From JASMHC01 sp964453855 (GTDB lineage: Bacteria; Pseudomonadota; Alphaproteobacteria; Rhodobacterales; Rhodobacteraceae), in assembly GCA_964453855.1 (NCBI GenBank), contig CAYVRN010000007.1, forward strand, positions 1 through 64,000: a stretch of 64,000 bases of DNA. Direction: 5' to 3'. This document shows, piece by piece, positions 44,854 to 53,568 of the stretch. Below the pieces are notes generated by a model. That model saw only the letters and a list, made by a program, of their open reading frames with translations, was not told the DNA's origin and did not search any database. Position 1 is the stretch's first letter; each line of letters begins with the position of its first letter. Both the position numbers and the translations under genes were made by a program.

Positions 44854-47684
44854 TTGCCCACCTCCCATGCCAGATCATCGGGTCCCTGCCCGACCGGTGA
44901 TTTGATTGGATCAAATGACGGTTGGCTGACATCCGGTGGTGGATCAGCTTTTTGGATTTTTACTTTCAGGTCAAACCAAGCCGCCTGCCCCGTGATCGGG
45001 TCAGAGTTGGCCCAACGCATACCGTCGCCTTTCGAAGGCAGTAACTCGTGGATTAGATGGTTCAATAGGAAACCTTTGTTTGCTTCGGGTGCATTCTCTT
45101 TCAACGCCCAAGCGCCTTTGCGTTTGCCAATCGCGTTCCATGTCCAAATGGTGTTTTCATTCAGCGCCGCCATATGGGCAACAGGAACAGTGATCTCTCC
45201 GTGATGCGACGTCACCTTGGCCCAGTCGCCCTCTTGGAAATCATTCGCCTCCCAAATTTTCGTCGGCACGTATAGCGGGTTGCGGCCGTGGATTTGGCGC
45301 AGCCATGCGTTCTGAGTACCCCACGAGTGATACATTGCCATCGGGCGCTGCGTGAGGGCGTGCACAGGATATTCGTCCTCGTCGATCATCGTGCCTTCAA
45401 AAGGTGCATACCAGATCGGCAATGGGTCCAGCGTATCTTTGATGCGCTGACGCAGATGCTCGGGCGGCTGACGCTCTCCATGACCTTCAGCGGCCAGTTG
45501 GAATTTGCGCATAGGTTCCACGTAAAGCTGGAACAGATAGGGCATCGGCTGGTCCAGAATACCAATTTCAACAGCCCAATCCTGATAGGCTTTGTTCCAA
45601 GGCTTGTAGTATTGAGCCTCTTCCGAGATATGGTTTACCCAGAACCCGCCATTGTCGATATAGGCTTGGATCTGGTTCGGGTTCGGCGCCCCTCGCCCGT
45701 TTTGATCACCATTTTCGCCACGGAAGCCAGCCAGAGGGCCGATCCCTGGCTTACGCTGGTGGGTCTGGATGTAGTCGGCATAATCCGCCCATTTCTGGCT
45801 GCCATCTTCGTTCACGAACGCCGGTAGACCAAGTTTCGCCCCCAGATCACACAATGCAGACTGGAATCCTTTCACGTCGCGGTCAGGCTCGACCACGGGC
45901 CAGCGGATTGCGTCAGCAGCACCATCAGCTTCGCAGATCGGGCGGTCCAAAAGACTGATACAGTCGTGGCGCTCTAGATAGGTGGTGTCGGGCAGAACTA
46001 GATCAGAATATGCCACCATTTCAGACGAATAAGCGTCGGAGTATATGATCCGCGGGATCACGTAGTCGCCGTTTTCGTCCTTATCGGTGAGCATCTCGAT
46101 GGTGCCCTTGGTGTTCATGGTCGAGTTCCACGACATGTTCGCCATGTACATGAACAGAGTGTCAATTTTGTAAGGATCGCCAGCATGGGCATTAGAGATC
46201 ACCATATGCATCAGACCGTGCGCCGACATCGGGTTTTCCCATGTGAACGCCTTATCGATCCGCGCAGGTGTGCCGTCTTCCTTCAGTGCCAACCCTTCCG
46301 GTCCACGTACGAAGCCAAGATGCGGCCCATCCAGCGGACTCATCGGCTTTACGCCGCAATGCGGGGCAGGATGCGCTTCGACCGGTTTCGGATAGGGCGG
46401 CTTAAAGCGGAATCCGCCTGGAACTTCGACCGTGCCCAGCAAGATTTGCAGCACGTGCAGTGACCGGCAAGTTTGAAAGCCGTTCGAGTGCGCCGAAATT
46501 CCGCGCATCGAGTGGAACGTAACCGGTCGGCCAATCATCTTGTCGTGCTTTTCACCGCGGAAGTCTGTCCAAGGCTGATCCAACTCAATGGCTTCATCAA
46601 ACGCAGTTTTTGCAATCAATGCAGCGATTGCCTTTATCCGATCCGCTGAGATGCCGCACTGATCCGCCACCGCCTCGGGTGCGTATTTTGGGTCAAGATA
46701 ACGGGTCGCCATTGCGTGAAATACGGTGCGATGCGTAACGCCATCGCGCTCAAGCACTGCATTAAGATCGGGCTTTACACCCTTCTGATCAAACGGAGTT
46801 AGCTCTTTTGTGACGCGATCAACAACAAGCACTTTGCCATCTTCATCGCGCAGCAACAGTCCTTTTTCCGGACCTTCGCATTCGTTGATCAGCGCAGGCG
46901 CGTTGGTATACTGAGCCAGATAATTCAGGTCGATTTTACCCGCCTTCATCAGCTCGTGGATCAGAGACAGAATAAACAGCCCGTCGGTGCCGGGGGTGAT
47001 CCCCACCCACTCGTCCGCCACGGCATTATAGCCCGAACGGATCGGGTTGACGCCAATGATCTTACCGCCGTTCGCCTTTAAGCGACCAATGCCCATCTTG
47101 ATCGGGTTGCTGTCGTGATCTTCTGCAACACCGAACAGCATGAACAGCTTGGCACGATCCCAGTCAGGTTGACCAAACTCCCAGAACGCGCCGCCCATGG
47201 TATAAATACCCGCAGCCGCCATGTTCACCGAGCAGAACCCGCCATGCGCCGCATAATTAGGCGTGCCAAAGTTTTGGGCCCAGAAGCTGGTGAATGACTG
47301 GGACTGGTCACGCCCCGTGAAGAATGCCAGCTTCTCTGGGGCGGTTTCGCGCAAGGGCTTCAACCAGCTTGTGGCGATATCCAGCGCTTCGTCCCAACTG
47401 ATCTCTTCAAACTCGCCAGAACCACGGGGACCGACACGTTTCAAAGGCTTACGCAAACGCGACGGTGCGTTGTGCTGCATGATACCAGAAGACCCCTTGG
47501 CACAAAGAACGCCTTTGTTTACGGGGTGGTCGCGGTTTCCTTCGATATAAGCGACCTTTCCGTCTTTCATATGAACGTTTATTCCGCATCGACAGGCACA
47601 CATATAACAAGTCGTCTTGCGCACCTCGTCAGATATTTTTGGCGATGGTCGCGCTTCGATGCGCGTTCCAGCTGTTGCACCCAT
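44850..47684 (-). CDS. soeA: Sulfite dehydrogenase molybdopterin subunit SoeA
   Basis: Catalytic subunit that oxidises sulfite to sulfate in the cytoplasm. The 944 residues have an N-terminal [4Fe-4S] site (C26, C29, C33, C61 in TTCYMCACRCGI and GVLCAKG), a likely Mo-ligand Cys at 151 (AAHGGFCSVN) and the molybdopterin-oxidoreductase C-terminal dinucleotide-binding domain. No Tat signal precedes the Cys motif, which separates it from periplasmic PsrA/PhsA. Linkage with cysG and dsr supports sulfite as substrate. polysulfide or thiosulfate reductase activity is the alternative, but less likely. Confidence 0.9.
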   Translation of the reverse strand: MGATAGTRIEARPSPKISDEVRKTTCYMCACRCGINVHMKDGKVAYIEGNRDHPVNKGVLCAKGSSGIMQHNAPSRLRKPLKRVGPRGSGEFEEISWDEALDIATSWLKPLRETAPEKLAFFTGRDQSQSFTSFWAQNFGTPNYAAHGGFCSVNMAAAGIYTMGGAFWEFGQPDWDRAKLFMLFGVAEDHDSNPIKMGIGRLKANGGKIIGVNPIRSGYNAVADEWVGITPGTDGLFILSLIHELMKAGKIDLNYLAQYTNAPALINECEGPEKGLLLRDEDGKVLVVDRVTKELTPFDQKGVKPDLNAVLERDGVTHRTVFHAMATRYLDPKYAPEAVADQCGISADRIKAIAALIAKTAFDEAIELDQPWTDFRGEKHDKMIGRPVTFHSMRGISAHSNGFQTCRSLHVLQILLGTVEVPGGFRFKPPYPKPVEAHPAPHCGVKPMSPLDGPHLGFVRGPEGLALKEDGTPARIDKAFTWENPMSAHGLMHMVISNAHAGDPYKIDTLFMYMANMSWNSTMNTKGTIEMLTDKDENGDYVIPRIIYSDAYSSEMVAYSDLVLPDTTYLERHDCISLLDRPICEADGAADAIRWPVVEPDRDVKGFQSALCDLGAKLGLPAFVNEDGSQKWADYADYIQTHQRKPGIGPLAGFRGENGDQNGRGAPNPNQIQAYIDNGGFWVNHISEEAQYYKPWNKAYQDWAVEIGILDQPMPYLFQLYVEPMRKFQLAAEGHGERQPPEHLRQRIKDTLDPLPIWYAPFEGTMIDEDEYPVHALTQRPMAMYHSWGTQNAWLRQIHGRNPLYVPTKIWEANDFQEGDWAKVTSHHGEITVPVAHMAALNENTIWTWNAIGKRKGAWALKENAPEANKGFLLNHLIHELLPSKGDGMRWANSDPITGQAAWFDLKVKIQKADPPPDVSQPSFDPIKSPVGQGPDDLAWEVGK

Positions 47685-47728
47685 GTCTCTCTCCCGTTTC
47701 GAATTTCGTCAGCGCCCAATGCAAGCGC

Positions 47729-49216
47729 TTACAAGGCCATACGCTTGTTTGCCAGCCTCATCGTTTCTTGGTTATTTGTTTCGGACGCCGCGACAGACAT
47801 CTTGTGGACATTCTCAGGATCGGATGACCTTGCGGGGTCTAGCCTGTCACGTAGTCGCACAACTGATCCAATCATAATAATCGCGGGTCCCTTTATTCCG
47901 TATTCTTCTGCTTTGGCTTCAATGTCAGAAAGCGTACCAGTCACGACCCGTTGATTTTGGCGCGTGCCATTTTCAATAAGTGCGATATCCGTGCTTTCTC
48001 CAACTCCTCGCGACAAAAACCCATCTACAAGCTTGTCCAAATTGGTCATGCCCATATAAATTGCCACCGTCTGAGCAGGCCGGATCAAAACCTCCCAATC
48101 CAAATCGAGTACGCCGTCTTTTCCATGGGCGGTCACAAACACGCAGGACTGCGCATGATCCCGATGCGTTAGTGGGATGCCGGAATAGGCACTACATCCT
48201 GCTGCCGCAGTAATTCCGGGGACCACGCGAAACGGAATTTGCTCATCTGCCAAGGCTTCGATTTCTTCCCCGCCGCGGCCGAACGTAAACGGATCCCCGC
48301 CTTTTAGACGCAGCACGCGGTTACCTTCTTTGGCCAGCTTGACCATCAAGGATTGAATGTCGTGTTGCTCCATCGTGTGTGCCTGCGGCAATTTTCCAAC
48401 GAAAATCCGCTCGGCATCTCGACGGACGAGCGACAGAATATCGTCGCTGATTAATCGATCATACAGCACAACATCGGCACGCTGCATCAAACGCAAAGCT
48501 TTGAATGTCAAAAGATCAGGGTCGCCGGGACCCGCGCCAACCAGATAGACTTCTCCCATCGTTTGCGGGTTACCATGCGCCTCTGCGTCAAGATCGGCTT
48601 GAAAGCGCGCTTCCGCCTTGGTCGGTTCCCCAGCCAGAAACAGATCTCCGACCGGCCCGTCGATCATTCTTTCCCAGAAATGCCGTCTTTCGCGCCCACC
48701 TTTAATGACAGCGGCGATCCGGTCCCGAAACCCGCCGACAAAATCGGCAAGTTGCCCATAGCTAGGAGAAAGCATTGTCTCGATTCTAGCGCGTAACGTC
48801 CGCGCAATAACCGGCGCCGCGCCGCCCGTTGAAATCGCCACAACGACCGGAGAGCGGTCAACAATCGAAGGTGTAATAAAATCACACATCTCCGGAGCAT
48901 CTGCGATGTTACATAAAATTTTAAAGTCGTCACACCAAGCGCGTAGGTTCTCGTCACGCTCATCAACCTCTGAAGCGCCATAGACAACTACTGCGTCTCG
49001 CACGTCCTCGATGTCTGCAATTCGATAGTGAAAGGTCAAACGAGGATTAGCGGCTTCGATCAACAATTGCATCTCGGGTTCGGGCGCCGGATCGCAAGCA
49101 ATAACGCGCGCTCCGGCAGACAAGGCCCGCTCTACCCGGCGGGCGGCAACGGTGCCCCCGCCGTCCACGACGACAATTCGATCCTCGACCGTCAGGAAAA
49201 TAGGCAAATGGTCCAT
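47729..49216 (-). CDS. cysG: Trifunctional siroheme synthase
   Basis: Makes siroheme from uroporphyrinogen III: two methylations, NAD-dependent dehydrogenation and iron insertion. The 495 residues have the N-terminal dehydrogenase/ferrochelatase part (IVVVDGGGTVAARRVERAL, to about 210) and the C-terminal SAM methyltransferase (VYLVGAGPGDPDLLTFKA, RLKGGDPFTFGRGGEE, VVPGITAA). DsrAB needs siroheme, so its place in this cluster is explained. It is followed 44 nt later by soeA and overlaps the preceding small gene by 1 nt. Confidence 0.93.
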   Translation of the reverse strand: MDHLPIFLTVEDRIVVVDGGGTVAARRVERALSAGARVIACDPAPEPEMQLLIEAANPRLTFHYRIADIEDVRDAVVVYGASEVDERDENLRAWCDDFKILCNIADAPEMCDFITPSIVDRSPVVVAISTGGAAPVIARTLRARIETMLSPSYGQLADFVGGFRDRIAAVIKGGRERRHFWERMIDGPVGDLFLAGEPTKAEARFQADLDAEAHGNPQTMGEVYLVGAGPGDPDLLTFKALRLMQRADVVLYDRLISDDILSLVRRDAERIFVGKLPQAHTMEQHDIQSLMVKLAKEGNRVLRLKGGDPFTFGRGGEEIEALADEQIPFRVVPGITAAAGCSAYSGIPLTHRDHAQSCVFVTAHGKDGVLDLDWEVLIRPAQTVAIYMGMTNLDKLVDGFLSRGVGESTDIALIENGTRQNQRVVTGTLSDIEAKAEEYGIKGPAIIMIGSVVRLRDRLDPARSSDPENVHKMSVAASETNNQETMRLANKRMAL

Positions 49217-49428
49217 TAACTTTCCTGCCTTTGGGCGACCGACAGAATCAGCGCTTCTGCTAGTTTTGTTGCGGTTTCATCGTCTAGATCCACCTGAGTG
49301 ATGCGGGTGCCCTCTTTGATCACTAGGCGCGTCATACGCATGCCGCTATCGAATACAGCTTCCTTCACAATCGCCCTGCGGCGATACGGAAGCTCAATCC
49401 GCACAAGTTCGTTTAGCTCCTCAGTCAA
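49216..49428 (-). CDS. 70-residue protein of unknown function
   Basis: Small soluble protein with TTG start (49428) overlapping the preceding gene by 8 nt and its stop overlapping the cysG start. Predicted beta strands (VRIELPYRRRAIVKEAVF, MRMTRLVIKEGTRITQVDL) are followed by a helix (ATKLAEALILSVAQRQ). No Cys. I do not recognise a family. Tight coupling to cysG suggests a role linked to siroheme or sulfite handling, but this is only context. Confidence 0.65.
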   Translation of the reverse strand: MTEELNELVRIELPYRRRAIVKEAVFDSGMRMTRLVIKEGTRITQVDLDDETATKLAEALILSVAQRQES

Positions 49429-49618
49429 AATCCAACCCCCGCGTGAACGCAGATTCCAACTGCCATTGCCAGGTTTTGGGGGTATCCCGATAGTCAGGCT
49501 TCACATCAAACTCCATAAACATCTCCCCCGATGATCCCAAGTGCTGCACAAGCTGCTCCAGCTCTTTAAAGGTGGTTACATCAGGATTTCCGATGATCAG
49601 ATCGCTTAACTGCGCCAT
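49421..49618 (-). CDS. 65-residue protein of unknown function
   Basis: Small acidic protein starting with the ATG that directly follows the TAA of the dioxygenase gene, with a GAGGA ribosome site. The sequence has an amphipathic helix (TFKELEQLVQHLGS) and a Trp-rich tail (KTWQWQLESAF); no Cys. No family recognised. It is the second small unknown protein between the dioxygenase and cysG genes and overlaps its neighbour by 8 nt. Confidence 0.65.
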   Translation of the reverse strand: MAQLSDLIIGNPDVTTFKELEQLVQHLGSSGEMFMEFDVKPDYRDTPKTWQWQLESAFTRGLDFD

Positions 49619-50548
49619 TTAGTTTTCCTCAATTCTATCGTGGAACCGCACGCGCAACATTATGCGTCGGGCCCCTTTGTCGGGATCATCTTCAAACCCT
49701 GTCCGATTATGCAAGGCATTATTATTCAAAATACCCTGTCCGGCCTTGAGTTTTATGCGAATTTTGAATTCTTCGTCAGAATTCAACCACTCACGCATCC
49801 AGTGTGCTGCGTCTTGGGTTGCCGGGTCTTGGCGCCATTCAATCGAACGGGTTCTTGCAGTGTATCGCATTTGCAGCCGGCCCGATGTGTCATCGAAAAA
49901 AAACACGGGCCCAATCGAGGCCGGACGGACGGTGCCATTTTTCTCAACGTTCGCTGGAATGGTCATCGCCTCGGGATGAAAAAAAGCCGCCGCCATCTTC
50001 GGGTCAGCTTCGTATAGGCGCATAAAAGCGACCTCTGGATCAATCAATTCGTTGACCCCTCCAACATCTGCCTGAGTTTGACAGTGCAGTATAAACGCTT
50101 TCACCGGCGTTGATGACGGATTGTAGTACCCGTCAGTGTGCCAGTTCAACGCTTTAGGCGTATAAGGAATGTAGCCCTGTTTGCTTTTTTCAGACGACGG
50201 TGTCAGTGCCACAACGCCGTCTTCGGAAGCCGACCGATGGCCTTCTTTTAGGGTCAGACCAAAATACGACGCAAAGCCCAAAAGTTTTTTTCCGATTTGA
50301 TCGACTGTTTCTTCGGTTTCGGGTGCTTCATAGACAGCGAAGTTCACTAAAGAGCACTGATTTTTGATGTTGCGAACCGAATCTGAATCGGGGTTTTCAA
50401 GTGACTCGAGGCGTATCTGCGGCGCAGCATTCAAGGCGATGAATGCATATTCCTTGGATTTTTTCCAAGTCGAAAAATCGCCGCCGTCAAAAAGACGCAT
50501 CCAAGGTGCGTTTTTTAATTCGCTGTTTTTTATGGATAGTTGTGTCAT
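49619..50548 (-). CDS. TauD/TfdA-family Fe(II)/2-oxoglutarate dioxygenase
   Basis: 309-residue putative oxygenase. The iron ligands are visible: H137 and D139 in NWHTDGYYNP, and H280 in NNALHNRTGF; Arg residues for 2-oxoglutarate lie in RRIMLRVRF. First gene of the soe operon (ATG 50548, AGGA site; a GTG one codon earlier is possible). TauD-type enzymes release sulfite from sulfonates, which SoeABC could oxidise, but the family also hydroxylates amino acids and betaines, so the substrate is open. Confidence 0.82.
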   Translation of the reverse strand: MTQLSIKNSELKNAPWMRLFDGGDFSTWKKSKEYAFIALNAAPQIRLESLENPDSDSVRNIKNQCSLVNFAVYEAPETEETVDQIGKKLLGFASYFGLTLKEGHRSASEDGVVALTPSSEKSKQGYIPYTPKALNWHTDGYYNPSSTPVKAFILHCQTQADVGGVNELIDPEVAFMRLYEADPKMAAAFFHPEAMTIPANVEKNGTVRPASIGPVFFFDDTSGRLQMRYTARTRSIEWRQDPATQDAAHWMREWLNSDEEFKIRIKLKAGQGILNNNALHNRTGFEDDPDKGARRIMLRVRFHDRIEEN

Positions 50549-50577
50549 CACAAATCCTGAGTATTTTTCTTTCCAAC

Positions 50578-50605
50578 ATTATGCTGCAGCGCAACAATAT
50601 TTCAA
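50578..50605 (-). promoter_or_regulatory. Promoter of the dioxygenase-cysG-soe operon
   Basis: On the minus strand TTGAAA (50605-50600) and CATAAT (50583-50578) with 16-nt spacing, 30 nt before ATG 50548. A good sigma-70 match. Confidence 0.55.
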
Positions 50606-50620
50606 ATTAGAAAGGAGTTG

Positions 50621-50649
50621 TTGCCAAATCTTTTAACATTCGATTATAA
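50621..50649 (+). promoter_or_regulatory. Promoter of the dsr operon
   Basis: TTGCCA (50621-50626) and TTATAA (50644-50649) with 17-nt spacing, about 120 nt upstream of dsrA. Its -35 element is only 15 nt from that of the divergent soe promoter, so a regulator bound in between could control both. Confidence 0.55.
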
Positions 50650-50676
50650 AGATGTATAGATGTAGAGCGCGAAAGC

Positions 50677-50755
50677 TTGATCGAACAGCCGAAAGGCTGG
50701 GAGGAAGCCGATCAAAAGCCACGCGATCAAAGTTTCAGGACCAGCGCGAAGGTCC
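50677..50755 (+). promoter_or_regulatory. Folded 5' leader of dsrA
   Basis: Within the predicted leader an outer stem TTGATCG (50677-50683) / CGATCAA (50709-50715) encloses a perfect stem CAGCC-GAAA-GGCTG (50686-50699) with a GAAA tetraloop and a purine-rich single strand GGGAGGAAGC. A second hairpin GGACC / GGTCC (50738-50755) lies just before the ribosome site. It could be a stabilising or regulatory leader. No known riboswitch class was recognised. Confidence 0.4.
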
Positions 50756-50776
50756 ATAGTTGCCAGGGAGGTGGCC

Positions 50777-52054
50777 ATGAAAGACGGCGAAACCGGAGAC
50801 GACAAGGAACTGAACCCAACACCAATGTTGGACGAACTTGAAGGCGGCAAATGGCCCAGCTTTATTACTGGCCTGAAGCGTCTTCGTGACAATGCGGACG
50901 CGCAATATGCGCCTATGATGAACGACCTTCTTGGTCAGCTGAATCACTCATATGAGAATCGTCTCGGCTACTGGAAAGGTGGCACTGTTTCGGTTCGCGG
51001 CTACGGCGGCGGTGTTATCCCGCGTTTCTCGGAAGTTTCCGAGAAATTCCCAGAGTCTAAGGAGTTCCACACACTCCGCGTGATGCCGCCTGCCGGCTAT
51101 CACTACGACACCGAAATTCTGCGTAAGATGTGTGATATCTGGGAGCGTCACGGTTCGGGCCTAATCGCATTCCACGGCCAGTCCGGCGACATCATGTTCC
51201 AGGGCTGTACCACTGAAAATACTCAGAAAGCTTTTGATGAGCTGAACGAAATCGGCTTTGACCTTGGGGGCGCTGGTCCAGCACTTCGAACTGCAATGTC
51301 CTGCGTAGGTCACGCCCGCTGCGAACAGTCTTGCTATGACGAGGTCCGCGCGCACCGCTCGATCATCAACAGCCTGCTGGACGAAATGCACCGTCCGTCG
51401 CTGCCATATAAGTTTAAGTTCAAGTTCTCTGGCTGTGCCAACGACTGTGTGAACGCGATCCACCGTGCAGACTTTGCCGTGATCGGTACTTGGCGCGATG
51501 ACATTAAGATCGATCAGGAAAAGGTCAAAGAGCATGTCGCCGAGAAGGGCCGCAAGTACACCATCGACACAGTGGTTTCGATGTGCCCGACCCGCGCGAT
51601 CAGCTTGAACGATGATGACACTCTGGAAATCGATAACAAGTCCTGCGTCCGCTGTATGCACTGCATCAACGTGATGACCAAAGCCCTTAGCCCGGGCGAT
51701 GACCGCGGTATTTCGATTATGATCGGCGGCAAACGCTCGCTGAAGATCGGCGACTTGATGGGCATCATGGTTGTTCCGTTCATGAAGCTTGAAACAGACG
51801 AAGACTTTGAAAAGCTAGAAGAGTTTGCGGAAAACGTCGTGGAGTTCTTTGCGGACAACGCACTTGAGCATGAACGTGTGGGCGAAACCATCGACCGCAT
51901 TGGTCTGCCAGCCTTCCTTGAGGCGCTGGATATCGAAGTCGATCCAAACATGGTCAACCATCCTCGGACATCAAGCTACGTTCGTACCGACGACTTCGAT
52001 GAAGAAGCCGAAAAGTGGTTTGAACGCAAAGCTGCTGAAGCTGCAGCAGAATAA
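50777..52054 (+). CDS. dsrA: Reverse-type dissimilatory sulfite reductase alpha subunit
   Basis: With DsrB forms the siroheme enzyme that, in sulfur oxidisers, oxidises DsrC-bound sulfur to sulfite in the cytoplasm. In this 425-residue protein C176, C182, C220 and C224 (SCVGHARC, SGCANDC) bind the siroheme-linked [4Fe-4S] cluster, and C290-C293-C296 (CVRCMHC) with C270 form the ferredoxin-type site. ATG 50777 follows GGGAGGTG. The oxidative direction is inferred from dsrEFH, dsrL and soe, which belong to oxidisers. Confidence 0.96.
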   Translation: MKDGETGDDKELNPTPMLDELEGGKWPSFITGLKRLRDNADAQYAPMMNDLLGQLNHSYENRLGYWKGGTVSVRGYGGGVIPRFSEVSEKFPESKEFHTLRVMPPAGYHYDTEILRKMCDIWERHGSGLIAFHGQSGDIMFQGCTTENTQKAFDELNEIGFDLGGAGPALRTAMSCVGHARCEQSCYDEVRAHRSIINSLLDEMHRPSLPYKFKFKFSGCANDCVNAIHRADFAVIGTWRDDIKIDQEKVKEHVAEKGRKYTIDTVVSMCPTRAISLNDDDTLEIDNKSCVRCMHCINVMTKALSPGDDRGISIMIGGKRSLKIGDLMGIMVVPFMKLETDEDFEKLEEFAENVVEFFADNALEHERVGETIDRIGLPAFLEALDIEVDPNMVNHPRTSSYVRTDDFDEEAEKWFERKAAEAAAE

Positions 52055-52080
52055 TCCGGTAAGGTAAGGGAGTAGAGAAC

Positions 52081-53160
52081 ATGAAAGACGAAACCAAACC
52101 GCGCATGCCGGATGAAGTTGGTGTACCGGATCCGTTTCCGTACATGCACCCGGTGATGAAGGCCAATTACGGCAATTGGGACTGGCACGATCGCCCGCGC
52201 CCTGGCGTTCTGCGCCACGTGTCCAAGTCTGGCGACACGATCTATACAGTGCGTGCAGGCACCCAGCGTCAGATGGACGTGTTCACCATTCGTAAACTAT
52301 GCGACATCGGCGATCGCTTTGCCGATGGGCACATTCGCTTCACCACCCGTTCGAACATCGAATATCTGGTGGCGGATCAGGGTAAAGTGGCCCCACTGAT
52401 CGAAGAGCTGAACCGCGAAGGCTTCCCTGTAGGCGGCACTGGCGCTTCGGTCTCGATGGTCAGCCACACGCAGGGCTGGCTGCACTGCGACATCCCAGGC
52501 ACCGATGCGTCTGGCGTTGTTAAGGGCCTGATGGACATGCTCCACGACGAGTTCGTGCAGGAAAAAATGCCGAACCGAGTGCGGATCACCACATCTTGCT
52601 GTCAGATTAACTGTGGCGGACAGGGCGATATTGCTGTGAACGTGCAGTACACCAAGCCGCCGAAAATCAACCATGATCTGGTCGCCAACGTTTGTGAGCG
52701 CCCCGCTGTTGTAGCCCGCTGCCCAGTGGCGGCGATCCGTCCGGCAATGGTCAACGGAAAGCCAAGCCTTGAAGTCGACGAAAAGAAATGCGTCTGCTGT
52801 GGGGCCTGCTACCCGCCCTGCCCTCCGATGCAGATCAATGGCGACGACAGCACGAAGATTGCAGTCTGGGTTGGCGGCAAGCACTCGAACGCGCGCTCGA
52901 AGCCGACGTTCCACAAGCTTGCTGTGGCAAACCTGCCCAACAACGCCCCCCATTGGCCCGAGGTCAAGGACGTGGTGCGCCGCATCATCGAAGCTTACAA
53001 GGATGATGCGAAGCACTGGGAACGCATGGGCGAATGGATCGAACGCATCGGTTGGAAGCGTTTCTTCGAAATGACCGATCTGGCCTTTACCAAACACCAT
53101 CTGGACACATGGACCGGATCCCGGAAGACGATGAACTCGTCTGCCCATATCCACTTCTAA
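52081..53160 (+). CDS. dsrB: Reverse-type dissimilatory sulfite reductase beta subunit
   Basis: Second subunit of the sulfite reductase, carrying the catalytic siroheme. The 359 residues contain the cluster motif TSCCQINCGGQGDIA (C173, C174, C178), HTQGWLHC, and a ferredoxin insert CVCCGACYPPCPP near residue 238. It starts 27 nt after dsrA and is followed after 12 nt by dsrE. Confidence 0.96.
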   Translation: MKDETKPRMPDEVGVPDPFPYMHPVMKANYGNWDWHDRPRPGVLRHVSKSGDTIYTVRAGTQRQMDVFTIRKLCDIGDRFADGHIRFTTRSNIEYLVADQGKVAPLIEELNREGFPVGGTGASVSMVSHTQGWLHCDIPGTDASGVVKGLMDMLHDEFVQEKMPNRVRITTSCCQINCGGQGDIAVNVQYTKPPKINHDLVANVCERPAVVARCPVAAIRPAMVNGKPSLEVDEKKCVCCGACYPPCPPMQINGDDSTKIAVWVGGKHSNARSKPTFHKLAVANLPNNAPHWPEVKDVVRRIIEAYKDDAKHWERMGEWIERIGWKRFFEMTDLAFTKHHLDTWTGSRKTMNSSAHIHF

Positions 53161-53172
53161 GGAGCACTCAAG

Positions 53173-53565
53173 TTGAAGATCGGAGTAGTCGTCAGTGAAG
53201 GTCCATATACGCACCAAGCAGCGGATACGGCCTACCACTTCGTCAAAGCCGCCATTGATGGCGGGCACGAGGTACCGCGCGTGTTTTTCTACCACGACGG
53301 TGTAAATGTCTCGACCCGCCTGTCGATCCCGCCGCAGGACGAGCGCCACATCCAGAACAATTGGACCAACCTCGCCAAAGAACACAATATTGACCTTGTT
53401 GTTTGTATTGCGGCGGCTCAACGTCGAGGGCTTCTTGATGAAAACGAAGCCAACCGTCAGGGCAAAGACGCGAACAATATCGCGGACGGCTTCCGGATCT
53501 CTGGCTTGGGTCAGTTAATCGAAATGGGCATTCAGACGGATCGTCTGGTTACGTTTGGGGATTAA
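53173..53565 (+). CDS. dsrE: Sulfur relay protein DsrE
   Basis: Sulfurtransferase subunit of the DsrE2F2H2 hexamer that receives sulfur (from TusA) and hands it to DsrC. The 130 residues have the DsrE/F fold and the reactive Cys78 in LVVCIAAAQRRGLL, the same position as in Allochromatium. The gene starts with TTG 53173, behind GGAGCACTC. dsrEFH presence is the established marker of the oxidative pathway. Confidence 0.94.
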   Translation: MKIGVVVSEGPYTHQAADTAYHFVKAAIDGGHEVPRVFFYHDGVNVSTRLSIPPQDERHIQNNWTNLAKEHNIDLVVCIAAAQRRGLLDENEANRQGKDANNIADGFRISGLGQLIEMGIQTDRLVTFGD

Positions 53566-53568
53566 GTC

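Noticed and set aside
44335..45204. 289-codon plus-strand frame across soeB and soeA
   Set aside because: Antisense shadow; the minus-strand genes carry the Fe-S motifs.
44850..47684. Reading soeA as periplasmic polysulfide or thiosulfate reductase (PsrA/PhsA)
   Set aside because: No Tat signal precedes the first Cys motif, and the neighbours are cysG and dsr, which fit cytoplasmic sulfite dehydrogenase better.
52297..53421. 374-codon open frame on the minus strand across dsrB
   Set aside because: Antisense shadow of a clear gene with conserved Cys motifs; its product looks like no family.
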